From Actinoplanes lobatus (lineage in GTDB: Bacteria > Actinomycetota > Actinomycetes > Mycobacteriales > Micromonosporaceae): a DNA stretch of 64,000 bases. Below are positions 14,565-23,633 of this stretch, piece after piece. Location: contig NZ_JACHNC010000001.1 in the NCBI RefSeq assembly GCF_014205215.1, positions 5,266,501 to 5,330,500 on the forward strand, given 5' to 3'. The first letter of the stretch is position 1. Each line of letters starts with the position of its first letter. The notes under the pieces are model-generated. The model was given only the letters and a program-made list of their open reading frames with translations, ran no database searches and had not been told where the DNA came from. The position numbers were made by a program, and so were the translations under genes.

Positions 14565-16457
14565 ATGGGCGCATATCGCGAGGCGTACGAGCGCAGCATC
14601 GACGACCCGGCCGGCTTCTGGCGGGCCGCGGCCGAACTCATCGACTGGCACGAGCCGCCGGACCGGATCCTGGACGACTCCGAGGCGCCGATCTTCCGGT
14701 GGTTTCCCGGCGCCTCCCTCAACACCTGCCACAACGCCCTCGACCGGCACGTCCACGGTGGCCGGGGCGACCAGGTGGCGCTCATCCACGACAGTCCGGT
14801 GACCGGTGTGGTGCGCGCGTACACGTACCGGGAGCTGCGCGACGAGGTGGCGATCTTCGCGGGGGCGCTGCGCAGGCTCGGGGTGGAGCGCGGCGACCGG
14901 GTGGTCATCTACATGGCGATGGTGCCGGAGACGGTCGTCGCGATGCTCGCCTGTGCCCGGCTCGGGGCCGTCCACTCGGTGGTCTTCGGCGGGTTCGGCG
15001 CGCGGGAGCTGACCGCCCGCATCGACGACGCCCGGCCGCGGGTCATCGTGGCCAGTTCGTGCGGGATCGAGGGCGGGCGGGTGGTGCCGTACCAGCCGAT
15101 GCTGTCGGCCGCGCTGGCCGAGGCGGCCCACGTCCCGTCGCACTGCGTGATCCTGCAACGGCCGCAGGCGCCCTGTGACATGGTCCCGGGCCGGGATCTG
15201 AGCTGGGTGGACGCGGTCGCCGGTGCGGAACCGGCGGACTGTGTGCCGGTCGCCGCCACCGATCCGCTCTACATCCTCTACACCTCCGGCACGACCGGGC
15301 GCCCCAAGGGCGTGGTCCGGGACAACGGCGGCCACGCGGTCGCGTTGCGGTGGTCGATGGAGAAGATCTTCGGGGTACGGCCGGGCGAGGTCTTCTGGGC
15401 GGCGTCCGACGTGGGGTGGGTGGTCGGGCACTCGTACATCGTGTACGGGCCGCTGCTGACCGGGGCGACCACGATCCTGTACGAGGGCAAGCCGGTCGGC
15501 ACCCCGGACGCGGGCGCGTTCTGGCGGGTGGTGGAGCAGCACCGGGTGGCGGCCATGTTCACGGCGCCGACCGCGATCCGGGCGGTACGCAAGGAGGACC
15601 CGGACGGGAAACTGCTGGCCGGGCGGGATGTGGGCTGTCTGCGGTCGCTGTTCCTGGCGGGGGAGCGGCTGGACACGCCGACGTACGAGTGGGCCGGTGA
15701 CCTGCTGGGCATCCCGGTGATCGACAACTGGTGGCAGACGGAGACCGGCTGGCCGATCGCGGCGAGCCCGCGCGGTATGGAGGATCTGCCGACGCGGCCG
15801 GGTTCGCCGTCGGTGCCGATGCCCGGCTACCGGGTGCGGGTCGTCGGCCCGGACGGGACCGATGTGCCGCCGGGCACCGAGGGGGCGATCGTGGTCGGGC
15901 TGCCGCTGCCGCCGGGGTGCCTGCCGACGCTGTGGGGTGACGACGAACGCTATGTGCGGTCGTATCTGTCGGCGTTCCAGGGCAACTATCTGACCGGCGA
16001 CGGTGGGATGTTCGACGGCGACGGGTATCTGTACGTGCTCGGGCGTACCGATGACGTGATCAATGTGGCCGGTCACCGGCTGTCGACCGGGGCGATGGAG
16101 GAGGTGCTGGCCACCCATCCGGCGGTCGCCGAATGCGCCGTGATCGGTGTGGGCGACCTGCTGAAGGGGCAGGTGCCGCGCGGGTTCGTGGTGCTGCGCA
16201 GTGGGGTGGCGCCGGATCCGGCGGCCCTGGAGACGGAGCTGGTGGGGCTGGTGCGGGACCGGATCGGGGCGGTGGCGGCGCTGCGCCGGATCGACGTGGT
16301 GGCGGCGCTGCCGAAGACCCGGTCGGGGAAGATCCTGCGCGGCACGATGCGGGGGATCGCGGACGGCCGGGAGGAGGCGGTGCCGGCGACGATCGAGAAC
16401 CCGGACGTGCTGGAGGCGCTGCGGCCGGTGTTGCGGTCACCCCGCGTGTCCAGGTAG
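14565..16457 (+). CDS. Propionyl/acetyl-CoA synthetase-like acyl-CoA synthetase
   Basis: This 630-residue AMP-forming synthetase shows the full ANL motif set. It has ILYTSGTTGRPKGVVRDNGG (A3), NWWQTETGWPIA (A5), YLTGDGGMFDGDGYLYVLGR (A7), DVINVAGHRLSTGAMEE (A8) and PKTRSGKILRGTMR (A10, the catalytic and acetylation-regulated Lys). The N-terminal FWRAAAELIDW...PDRILDDSEAPIFRWFPGASLNTCHNALDRH block is the PrpE/ACS-specific domain. It resembles propionyl-CoA synthetase more than acetyl-CoA synthetase, so C2-C4 acids are the likely substrates. ATG 14565 follows a GGGG ribosome site. It lies downstream of the TetR gene and beside acyl-CoA oxidation genes, which suggests short or branched acid catabolism. 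Confidence 0.9.
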   Translation: MGAYREAYERSIDDPAGFWRAAAELIDWHEPPDRILDDSEAPIFRWFPGASLNTCHNALDRHVHGGRGDQVALIHDSPVTGVVRAYTYRELRDEVAIFAGALRRLGVERGDRVVIYMAMVPETVVAMLACARLGAVHSVVFGGFGARELTARIDDARPRVIVASSCGIEGGRVVPYQPMLSAALAEAAHVPSHCVILQRPQAPCDMVPGRDLSWVDAVAGAEPADCVPVAATDPLYILYTSGTTGRPKGVVRDNGGHAVALRWSMEKIFGVRPGEVFWAASDVGWVVGHSYIVYGPLLTGATTILYEGKPVGTPDAGAFWRVVEQHRVAAMFTAPTAIRAVRKEDPDGKLLAGRDVGCLRSLFLAGERLDTPTYEWAGDLLGIPVIDNWWQTETGWPIAASPRGMEDLPTRPGSPSVPMPGYRVRVVGPDGTDVPPGTEGAIVVGLPLPPGCLPTLWGDDERYVRSYLSAFQGNYLTGDGGMFDGDGYLYVLGRTDDVINVAGHRLSTGAMEEVLATHPAVAECAVIGVGDLLKGQVPRGFVVLRSGVAPDPAALETELVGLVRDRIGAVAALRRIDVVAALPKTRSGKILRGTMRGIADGREEAVPATIENPDVLEALRPVLRSPRVSR

Positions 16458-16459
16458 GA

Positions 16460-16789
16460 GTGTGCGGCCCTTACAGAAGCGGTGCCGGTGATCGGTGCAG
16501 CACGTTCGAGCTGGTACCGGCGAAGACGAAGAGTGTGCTGGTGGTCTATTCGGCCGAGATGGGGGTCGTGACGATTCCGGCGCCGGCAGGGGTGTCCACT
16601 CCGGAGGGCATTCGGGTGGGGAGCACGGTGCGGCAGGTGCGGGACGCCTACAGCGACCTGGAGGGGGACGAGTCCATCGGGCTCTACGCGAACCAGAACG
16701 ACGGTGACGACAGCCGTTACGAGTTCCACTTCCGGAAGGGCGCGGTGGTGGCGCTGTTCGTCGGGCGTACCGCCGCGGATTGCGGCTGA
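16460..16789 (+). CDS. Hypothetical protein, possibly the C-terminal remnant of a secreted protein
   Basis: This frame of up to 109 residues begins at GTG 16460, directly after the synthetase stop. An alternative start is GTG 16535. The readable core is a beta-rich domain (VVTIPAPAGVSTPEGIRVGSTVRQVRDAYSDLEG...YEFHFRKGAVVALFVGR). It resembles the C-terminal half of actinomycete lipoproteins with a G.T...V..AY..L pattern. There is no signal peptide, which such proteins need, and no good ribosome site. Two cysteines are present. It may be a 5'-truncated remnant. A strong terminator follows. Confidence 0.4.
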   Translation: MCGPYRSGAGDRCSTFELVPAKTKSVLVVYSAEMGVVTIPAPAGVSTPEGIRVGSTVRQVRDAYSDLEGDESIGLYANQNDGDDSRYEFHFRKGAVVALFVGRTAADCG

Positions 16790-16793
16790 GGTG

Positions 16794-16839
16794 GTGGTGT
16801 GCGGCGCCTGGAGTGACCGGGACCGGCGCCGCACACCAC
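16794..16839. terminator. Bidirectional hairpin terminator
   Basis: A perfect 15-bp stem (GTGGTGTGCGGCGCC / GGCGCCGCACACCAC) with a 16-base loop lies between the convergent ends of the hypothetical gene (stop 16789) and the sulfatase-fold gene (stop 16844). It can serve both. Confidence 0.8.
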
Positions 16840-16843
16840 GTAT

Positions 16844-18640
16844 CTAGTGGGCTCCGTCGGGGCCGTAGGCGGTGAGGAATTTGTCGCGGAAGTCGCTCAT
16901 CTGCCAGACGGGGGCGTCGGTGGCGGGTTTGAGGCTTTCGGTCCAGCCCCACGAGTCGATCTTGTCGAGGACGGCCGGGTCCTTGGCGACGATGGTGATC
17001 GGCACGTCGTGGCTGGCGTTCTCGCCCGAGACGACGCTGGACGGCTGGTGGTCGCCGACGAAGACGAGGACCAGGTTCTCGTCGCCGTAGCGCTGGATCC
17101 AGTCGATCAGGGTGCCCAGGGTGTAGACGACCGACTTGCCGTACTCCCTGCGGACCTTCTTGCTGCTGGACCAGATGTCGGCCTTGCTCTCGGCGGCGGC
17201 CGCCTGTGCGGTGTAGACGGAGCCGTCGCCGACCTGTTCCCACGGGATGGAGCTGGGGATCGGCGCCCACGGGGTGTGTGTGGACAGCAGCGGCATCTCG
17301 ACCATCATCGGCTGCCGGCCCGGCTTCTTGTACTCGAGCTCGTTGAAGCGGGTGAGCGTGTACTGGTCGGGCATGCTGGCCCAGCCGAACTTGGGGCCCT
17401 GGTAGCCGAGGTTGCGGGAGTCCCAGACCCGGTTGTAGCCGTAGAAGGCGCTCTCCGGCCAGGGGCGGCTGTTGCCCGGCACCATCGCCACGGTGTCCCA
17501 GTTCGCCGTCTTGAAGGCCTTGGTGAGGGTGAGCCGCTGGCTGGCGTTGAGGTTGCGGTAGCGGGACTGGTTGTTGATCCACAGTCCGCTCTGCAGGGTG
17601 GAGTGGGCCAGCCAGCTGCTGCCGCCGAAGGTGGGTGAGGTGAGCCAGCCGCTGCGGGCGGCGTACCCGGCGGCTTTGAGCTTGTTGTCGCCGTCGGTGA
17701 GGACGGCGCCGGTGCTCTCGGCGAACTCGGGCGCCTCGACGGCGTTGCGGCCGTAGCTCTCGATGAAGGTGAGCACGAAGTCCTTGCCGCGCAGCCCGGT
17801 GAGCAGCTGGTCGGCGGGGACGCTGCGGTAGGGGTCGTTGTTGACCTCGGCGGCGAACTCGGCCTCGTTCTTCATGCCTTCGCGGGCCTGCCAGATCCGG
17901 TCCCAGGCGTAGGTGGCGGAGGTGCGGGCGGCGAGCGGGACCTCGGCGGTGAGCTGGACGCCGAGGGCGAAGGTGAGCATCCAGGCGGCGGCGATGCCGG
18001 CGGCGGTCAGTGCCGAGCGGCGGCGGTGCCGGGTGAGGAACGCGGAGACGCGCAGCATGGCCCAGGTGACGAAGGCCGGGGCGGTGAGGCCGAGCAGGAT
18101 CGCGCCGATGATGGCGGCCCAGGCGGCGAGCCCGCCGTACGTCTCGTTGACGAAGTTGTAGGCGTCGCCGAACAGGGACCAGTCGAGCACCGGGTCGAAG
18201 GGCCGGGCCAGGGTGCGGAAGAAGCCCATGTCGAGGCTCTTCTCGACGACCAGCCAGCCGAGGACGACGCCGAGGATCGAGGCGACCGTGATGCGGGGCC
18301 GGCGGGGGAGCACGATCAGCAGCAGGATGATGAACGCGGCCTCGACCGGGATGCGGGCGAAGCTGCCGACGCTGATCCGGCGCAGGACGTTCGGGTAGAG
18401 CAGCGCCACGAAGACGGTGACGCAGGCCACGACGGTCAGTGATCGCGATGCCCATGGCCTGTTCAGCAGCCGCCGGACCCGGCCGGGCTCCTTGGGGGTG
18501 GGCTCCTCGGCTTCCGGCTCGGTCTGGTCCGGTTCTGTCTCCACCTGGGGTTCTTCGGGCGTGGGCGGATCGGCGAGGTCTGTCGGCTGCACGACATGGT
18601 GAACGCGTCTCGGGCCGGGATGGTTCAGCCGGGTGACCAA
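16844..18640 (-). CDS. Membrane sulfatase-fold enzyme (LTA synthase-like)
   Basis: This protein of up to 598 residues has an acidic Pro/Glu-rich N-terminal tail and about five membrane helices (near 68-84, 99-113, 119-132, 170-195 and 210-232). A large extracytoplasmic domain follows with VLTFIESYGRNAVE, GGSSWLAHSTLQSG and VLVFVGDHQPSSVVSG. These match the metal-binding and nucleophile regions of LTA-synthase or phosphoethanolamine-transferase members of the alkaline-phosphatase superfamily. The CxPxR formylglycine motif is absent and a Ser/Thr in the GGSSW...ST region is the likely nucleophile. It may transfer or cleave phospho-groups on envelope polymers. TTG 18640 is the longest start and GTG 18592 is possible. 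It is divergent from the ABC/LLM operon. Confidence 0.78.
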   Translation of the reverse strand: MVTRLNHPGPRRVHHVVQPTDLADPPTPEEPQVETEPDQTEPEAEEPTPKEPGRVRRLLNRPWASRSLTVVACVTVFVALLYPNVLRRISVGSFARIPVEAAFIILLLIVLPRRPRITVASILGVVLGWLVVEKSLDMGFFRTLARPFDPVLDWSLFGDAYNFVNETYGGLAAWAAIIGAILLGLTAPAFVTWAMLRVSAFLTRHRRRSALTAAGIAAAWMLTFALGVQLTAEVPLAARTSATYAWDRIWQAREGMKNEAEFAAEVNNDPYRSVPADQLLTGLRGKDFVLTFIESYGRNAVEAPEFAESTGAVLTDGDNKLKAAGYAARSGWLTSPTFGGSSWLAHSTLQSGLWINNQSRYRNLNASQRLTLTKAFKTANWDTVAMVPGNSRPWPESAFYGYNRVWDSRNLGYQGPKFGWASMPDQYTLTRFNELEYKKPGRQPMMVEMPLLSTHTPWAPIPSSIPWEQVGDGSVYTAQAAAAESKADIWSSSKKVRREYGKSVVYTLGTLIDWIQRYGDENLVLVFVGDHQPSSVVSGENASHDVPITIVAKDPAVLDKIDSWGWTESLKPATDAPVWQMSDFRDKFLTAYGPDGAH

Positions 18641-18667
18641 TCAATCGGCCGGGCCCTCTTGCCAATC

Positions 18668-18686
18668 TCCTATAGAAGCTATAGGA
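18668..18686. promoter_or_regulatory. Palindrome TCCTAT-N7-ATAGGA upstream of the ABC/LLM operon
   Basis: The sequence TCCTATAG-AAG-CTATAGGA is a perfect inverted repeat 24 bases before the start of the substrate-binding-protein gene. A site with the same hexamers and the same 7-base spacer precedes the sulfite-oxidase-like gene (62410-62428). It is probably a shared operator. Confidence 0.65.
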
Positions 18687-18709
18687 AATGTAGAGAGGAG
18701 GATCCGCCC

Positions 18710-20341
18710 ATGCGCCGTACCCGTCCCGCCGCCGTTCTCGCCGTCGCCGCCCTCGCCCTCACCACCGCCTGTTCGCCCGGCTCCTCCGCGGCGCCCGGCG
18801 CCGGGCAGCCGGTCAGCGGCGGATCGCTGACCTGGGCCGTCGAGACCGAACCGATCACCTTCAACCCGCACCAGTACGCCCAGGCCAAGGCCCGCCTGCT
18901 GGTCTGGAACACGTTCGAGGCGCTGCTCACCCACGACGACAGGGGCGGCTACCTGCCGTGGCTCGCCACCGGTTACGAGGCGTCGCCGGACGGCAAGACC
19001 TACACCTTCAGATTGCGTACGGACGTGAGCTTCACCGACGGCACGAAGTTCGACGCCGCGGCGGTCAAGGCGAACGTCGACCAGTTCGCGGTCGAGGGCT
19101 ACAACCCGGCCGTCCAGGCGGTGCAGCTGCGCAACCTGGACCGGGTCGAGGTGGTGGACCCGGCGACCGTCGCCGTCCATCTCAAGCAGCCCGACGTGCT
19201 GATCCTCGACTTCCTCTCCTCGCCGCAGGGCGCCCAGGTGTCGCCGAAGTCGCTGAGCCAGGCGAAGAACCTCAAGGCCGGCGGACCGGAACTGGCCGGG
19301 ACCGGACCGTTCATCCTGGACCGGTACACCGCCGGGCAGGAGGTGCATTTCACGAAGAACCCGGCCTACCAGTGGGCGCCGGCCAACGCGGGGCACACCG
19401 GGCCCGCCTACCTCGACGAGATCACCTACCGGTTCCTGAAGGAGTCGTCGGTGCGGGTCGGGGCGCTGACCTCCGGGCAGGTGCAGGTCATCGAGGGGGT
19501 GCCGGCCACCGACGAGGCCCTGATCACCGGCAACGACCAGCTCACCTTCGCCCGTGGGCTCAACTCCGGGTCGGCGTACTCGTACTACTTCAACATCGCG
19601 CACGCGCCGTTCGACGACATCCGGGTGCGGCAGGCCTTCCGCGAGGCGGTCGACGTCGACGCGGTGCTCCAGGGCGTCTACCGGGGCAGCGCCACCCGCG
19701 CCTGGAGCGTGATCGGCCCGACCAGCCCGTTCTACGACCGGAGCCTGGAGAAGACCTACAGCGGCGACACGGCCGGGGCCAACCGGCTGCTCGACGAGGC
19801 CGGCTGGACCACCCGTGACGCCGACGGGTTCCGCACCAAGGACGGCAAGCGTTTGACCGTACGGCTGGTGCAGTCCGCGCCGTTCGTCCGCGATCGCCGT
19901 GACGTGCTCGCCCAGGCCGTGCAGGCCGCCGTGAAGCAGAGCGCCGGCATCGACCTGAACGTGGCCCTGGTCGACCAGGGCACCGCCACCCAGGCGCTGA
20001 CCGACGGCGCGTACGAGGTGTTCGACAACTCCCGCGCCGACACCGACGCCGGGGCGGCCCTCAACCTGCTGCTGCACTCCGCCGGGGCGATCAACCGGAC
20101 CGGTGTGAAGGACCCGGAGCTCGACAGGCTTCTCGAGGAGGGGCAGGCCAGCGGCGACCAGGCCGCGCGCAACGGCACCTACCAGCGGGTCCAGCGGCTG
20201 ACCGTCACCGACCAGGCGCTGATCCTGCCGCTCTATGCCCCGGCCGACCAGGTCGCCGCCGCCGTCACGGTCGGCGGGCTGGGCTTCGAACCGACCGCCG
20301 GGGTGCCGGGCCGCGCCTACGACCTGTGGCTCGGCAAGTGA
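18710..20341 (+). CDS. ABC transporter substrate-binding lipoprotein, peptide/nickel (SBP_bac_5) type
   Basis: This 543-residue lipoprotein has a signal peptide ending LALTTAC (lipobox Cys21). It then has GGSLTWAVETEPITFNPHQ, PWLATGYEASPDGKTYTFRLR and DGTKFDAAAVKANVDQF, the classic DppA/OppA family segments. It would sit on the outer membrane face and deliver ligand to the two permeases encoded next. ATG 18710 follows a strong GAGAGGAGG ribosome site. It is the first gene of an eight-gene run with stop/start overlaps or gaps of a few bases. The neighbouring flavin monooxygenases suggest an organosulfur or similar small organic ligand rather than peptides; that is inference. Confidence 0.9.
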   Translation: MRRTRPAAVLAVAALALTTACSPGSSAAPGAGQPVSGGSLTWAVETEPITFNPHQYAQAKARLLVWNTFEALLTHDDRGGYLPWLATGYEASPDGKTYTFRLRTDVSFTDGTKFDAAAVKANVDQFAVEGYNPAVQAVQLRNLDRVEVVDPATVAVHLKQPDVLILDFLSSPQGAQVSPKSLSQAKNLKAGGPELAGTGPFILDRYTAGQEVHFTKNPAYQWAPANAGHTGPAYLDEITYRFLKESSVRVGALTSGQVQVIEGVPATDEALITGNDQLTFARGLNSGSAYSYYFNIAHAPFDDIRVRQAFREAVDVDAVLQGVYRGSATRAWSVIGPTSPFYDRSLEKTYSGDTAGANRLLDEAGWTTRDADGFRTKDGKRLTVRLVQSAPFVRDRRDVLAQAVQAAVKQSAGIDLNVALVDQGTATQALTDGAYEVFDNSRADTDAGAALNLLLHSAGAINRTGVKDPELDRLLEEGQASGDQAARNGTYQRVQRLTVTDQALILPLYAPADQVAAAVTVGGLGFEPTAGVPGRAYDLWLGK

Positions 20342-21252
20342 TCAGGGCGATCGCGCGGCGGGCCGGCAGCGGCCTGGCCGTGCTCTGGGCGGCGGCCACG
20401 GCGGCCTACCTCGCGCTGCTGGCCGCGCCCGGCGACACGGTCGACAGCATCATCGGCGACGGTGCCGACAGCCCGCAGATCCGGGCCCAGATCATCGCCG
20501 AATGGAACCTGGATCGGCCCGCGATCGTGCAGTACCTCGACTATCTGTGGCGGGCCGCCCAGGGTGACCTGGGCCGCTCCTATCTGCTCCAGCGCCCGGT
20601 CCGCGACGTCATCGGCGACCAGCTGGCGCCCACCCTGAGGCTGGCCGTTGCCGCGGCCGTCTTCGGGGTGGTGCTGGCCCTGATCCTGGCGGTCGTCACC
20701 CGGGGCCGGTGGGCCCGCCGGGCCAGCTCCACCGCCGAACTGGTGCTCGTCTCCACCCCGCCGTTCCTGATCGGGATCGTGCTGCTCAGCGTCTTCTCGT
20801 TCCGGTTCGGGATGTTCCCGGTCTCCGGAGACCGCGGCTGGGCGGCGCTCGTGCTGCCCGCCGTCACCCTCGGCCTGCCGATCGCCGGGGTCCTCGCCCA
20901 GGTGCTGCGCGACGGCCTGGACCGCGCCCTGGACGAGCCCTTCGCGGTCACCGCCCGGGCCCGGGGCCTGACGGAACGGTCGGTCCTGATCCGGCACGGC
21001 CTGCGGCACTCGCTGCTGCCCGCGGTCACCCTGCTCGGCTGGCTCTCCGGGGTGCTCATCGGCGGCTCGGTGATCATCGAGCAGGTGTTCGGCCGCCCCG
21101 GCCTCGGCCAGGTCACCCTCCAGGCGGTGAGCAGCAGCGACATGCCGGTGGTGCTGGCCGTCGTGGTCCTGGCCGCGGCCTTCTTCGTCGTCATCAACAC
21201 GGCCGCCGACCTCGCGTACCTGCTCATCGACCCGCGGTTGCGAAGGAGCTGA
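20338..21252 (+). CDS. ABC transporter permease, DppB-like
   Basis: This 304-residue inner-membrane permease has about six helices, with FLIGIVLLSVFSFRFGMFPVSG and the cytoplasmic coupling loop ARARGLTERSVLIRHGLRHSLLPAVTLLGW. It ends with the typical EQVFGRPGLGQVTLQAVSSSDMPVVLA block of DppB/OppB proteins. Start GTG 20338 overlaps the previous stop as GTGA, favoured over GTG 20326 because this junction type recurs in the operon. It would form the channel with the DppC-like protein encoded next. Confidence 0.9.
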   Translation: MIRAIARRAGSGLAVLWAAATAAYLALLAAPGDTVDSIIGDGADSPQIRAQIIAEWNLDRPAIVQYLDYLWRAAQGDLGRSYLLQRPVRDVIGDQLAPTLRLAVAAAVFGVVLALILAVVTRGRWARRASSTAELVLVSTPPFLIGIVLLSVFSFRFGMFPVSGDRGWAALVLPAVTLGLPIAGVLAQVLRDGLDRALDEPFAVTARARGLTERSVLIRHGLRHSLLPAVTLLGWLSGVLIGGSVIIEQVFGRPGLGQVTLQAVSSSDMPVVLAVVVLAAAFFVVINTAADLAYLLIDPRLRRS

Positions 21253-21255
21253 CCG

Positions 21256-22104
21256 ATGACCGTCGCCCTGCCCCGCCCCGTCGTACGCCGGCTCACCCTG
21301 CGGCGGCCACGCCCCGGCCTCGCCGCCGCCACCGCCGTGCTCGCCCTCGCCCTGACCGCGGTGGCCTGGCCGTCGCTGTTCGCCGGCGACCCGCTCGCCG
21401 CCGACCCGCTGCACGTGCTCGAAGCGCCGTCGGCCGCCCACTGGTTCGGCACCGACCAGCTGGGCCGCGACGTCTTCGACCGGGTCGTGCACGGCGCCCG
21501 GCACTCGCTCAGCATCGGCGTGGCCGCCACCGTCATCGCGGTCGGCGCCGGCATCCTGCTCGGCCTGCTCGCCGGGCTCACCCACCGGGCCGCTGACGAG
21601 GTCCTCAGCCGCGGCTTCGACGCCCTCGCCGCGTTCCCGCTGGTCCTGCTCGCGCTGCTGTTCATCGCGATCGCCGGGACCGGCACCGTCAGCCTCATCG
21701 TGGCGATCGGCATCGCCACCCTCCCGCACTACGCCCGGGTGGTGCGGGCCCAGACCCTGGTGGTGCGGCAGGCGCCGTACGTCACCCACGCCGTCGCGTT
21801 CGGAGCGTCCCGCACCCGCCTGGTGCTGCGGCACGTCCTGCCGAACGTGCTCGGCCCGATCCCGGTCCTGGCGATGATCGGGCTCGGCGAGGCGGTCCTC
21901 ATCGCGGCCGGCCTCAGCTTCCTCGGCCTCGGACCGCAGCCGCCGTCGCCGGAGTGGGGCGCGATGCTCTCCGAGGGCCGCGGCTACCTGCACATCGCCT
22001 GGTGGGCGTCGGTGCTTCCGGGCTGCGCCGTCACCGCCACCGTCATCTCTCTCACCGTGATCGGTCGGCATCTGCAGAACCGGTTCGAAGGGCGGCACCA
22101 GTGA
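21256..22104 (+). CDS. ABC transporter permease, DppC-like
   Basis: This 282-residue permease has [31 protein letters not shown] after the first helix, the DppC/OppC signature. Its EAA-type coupling loop is [24 protein letters not shown], and it ends [20 protein letters not shown]. It forms the translocation pore with the preceding DppB-like subunit. The start ATG 21256 is three bases after the preceding stop, with AAGGAG upstream. Its own stop overlaps the GTG of the ATPase gene (GTGA). Confidence 0.9.
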   Translation: MTVALPRPVVRRLTLRRPRPGLAAATAVLALALTAVAWPSLFAGDPLAADPLHVLEAPSAAHWFGTDQLGRDVFDRVVHGARHSLSIGVAATVIAVGAGILLGLLAGLTHRAADEVLSRGFDALAAFPLVLLALLFIAIAGTGTVSLIVAIGIATLPHYARVVRAQTLVVRQAPYVTHAVAFGASRTRLVLRHVLPNVLGPIPVLAMIGLGEAVLIAAGLSFLGLGPQPPSPEWGAMLSEGRGYLHIAWWASVLPGCAVTATVISLTVIGRHLQNRFEGRHQ

Positions 22105-23633
22105 TCGAAGTCGAGAACCTGCGGGTCACCTTCCGCCTGGGGCAACGGCAGGTGGAGGCGGTCCGCGGGGTCAGCTTCGACGTCGAGGAGGGCGAGTGTC
22201 TCGCGCTGGTCGGGGAGAGCGGGTCCGGTAAGAGCGTCACCGCCCGCAGCCTGGTCGGACTGGCCGGTCCGGCGGCCCGCGTGGAGGCCGACACGTTCGT
22301 CGTCGACGGCCGTGACGTGCGCGGGTTCGCGGCCCGCGAGTGGCGGCGGCTGCGCGGCCGGTTCGCCGGGCTGATCCTCCAGGACGCCCTCGTCTCGCTG
22401 GACCCGCTGCGCACCGTCGGCGCCGAGATCACCGAGGTGCTGCGCACCCACGGCATCGGCGACCGCCGGGACCGGCCCGACCGGGTCCGGCAACTGCTCA
22501 CCGACGTGCACGTGCCGGAACCGGACCGGCGGGCCCGGCAGTACCCGCACCAGCTCTCCGGCGGGCTGCGGCAGCGGGCCCTGATCGCCTCCGCCATCGC
22601 CGGCGGCCCGAAACTGCTGATCGCCGACGAGCCGACCACGGCCCTGGACGCGACCGTGCAGGCGCAGATCCTGAAACTGCTGGCCGAACGGCGCGCGTCG
22701 GGGGAGACCCTGCTGCTGATCAGCCACGACCTGGCGGTGGTGTCCCAGCTCGCCGACCGGGTGCTGGTCATGAAGGACGGCCGGATCGTCGAGTCGGGGC
22801 CCACGCGCACCCTGCTGGAACGTGCGGGGCACGCGTACACCAAAGAATTGATCTCGGCCGCGAGCGGACGGCGGAGGGCGGCCACGACGGCGCCCGGACA
22901 GGTGGTCGTCGAGGCCACCGCGTTGCGCAAGGTGTACGGCGACCGCGCCGTGGTCCGCGACGTCGGCCTCACCATCCGCGCCGGCGAGATCGTCGGCCTG
23001 GTCGGCGAGTCCGGCTCCGGCAAGACCACCGTGGCGCAGCTGCTGTTCGGGCTGACCGAGCCGACCTCCGGGCGGGTGCGGTTCGAGGGACGCGACCTCA
23101 GCGGGGTGCCGGAACGGGCCCGCCGCCCGATCCGCCGCCGCCTCCAGCTGATCGCCCAGGACCCGCTGTCCGCGTTCGATCCCCGTTGGACGGTGCGCCG
23201 CATCGTCGGCGAGGCGCTGCCGCGCGGCGCGGACCCGCTGCCGGTGCTGGAACGCGTCGGGCTCGGCGCCGACGTGCTGGACCGCTACCCGCGGCAGCTG
23301 TCCGGCGGGCAGCGGCAGCGGGTCGCGGTGGCCCGCGCCATCGCCCCACGACCGAGTCTGATCATCTGCGACGAGCCGGTCTCCGCGCTCGACGTGTCGG
23401 TGCAGGCGCAGGTCCTCGACCTGATCGCGCAGATCCGCGAGGACGACGGGACCGCGCTGCTGTTCATCTCCCACGACCTCGGCGTGATCCGTGACCTGGC
23501 CGACCGGGTCCTGGTCATGCACGACGGCCGGGTGGTCGAGCAGGGGCCGGTCCGGGCGGTCTTCGACCACGCCGGCCACGAGTACACCCGGGCACTGCTC
23601 AGTGCCGTGCCCACACTGGAGGGAGCCGCATGA
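22101..23633 (+). CDS. ABC transporter ATP-binding protein with two fused ATPase domains (DppD-DppF type)
   Basis: This 510-residue cytoplasmic ATPase has two complete nucleotide-binding domains. Domain 1 (about 1-250) has [20 protein letters not shown] and [12 protein letters not shown]. Domain 2 (about 275-510) has [19 protein letters not shown] and [12 protein letters not shown]. In peptide transporters these are often two genes; fused versions occur in glutathione (GsiA) and similar importers. Both domains keep the Walker A, Walker B and signature residues, so both should hydrolyse ATP. GTG 22101 overlaps the permease stop. Its own stop overlaps the ATG of the first monooxygenase gene (ATGA), which ties transport to oxidation. 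Confidence 0.92.
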   Translation: MIEVENLRVTFRLGQRQVEAVRGVSFDVEEGECLALVGESGSGKSVTARSLVGLAGPAARVEADTFVVDGRDVRGFAAREWRRLRGRFAGLILQDALVSLDPLRTVGAEITEVLRTHGIGDRRDRPDRVRQLLTDVHVPEPDRRARQYPHQLSGGLRQRALIASAIAGGPKLLIADEPTTALDATVQAQILKLLAERRASGETLLLISHDLAVVSQLADRVLVMKDGRIVESGPTRTLLERAGHAYTKELISAASGRRRAATTAPGQVVVEATALRKVYGDRAVVRDVGLTIRAGEIVGLVGESGSGKTTVAQLLFGLTEPTSGRVRFEGRDLSGVPERARRPIRRRLQLIAQDPLSAFDPRWTVRRIVGEALPRGADPLPVLERVGLGADVLDRYPRQLSGGQRQRVAVARAIAPRPSLIICDEPVSALDVSVQAQVLDLIAQIREDDGTALLFISHDLGVIRDLADRVLVMHDGRVVEQGPVRAVFDHAGHEYTRALLSAVPTLEGAA

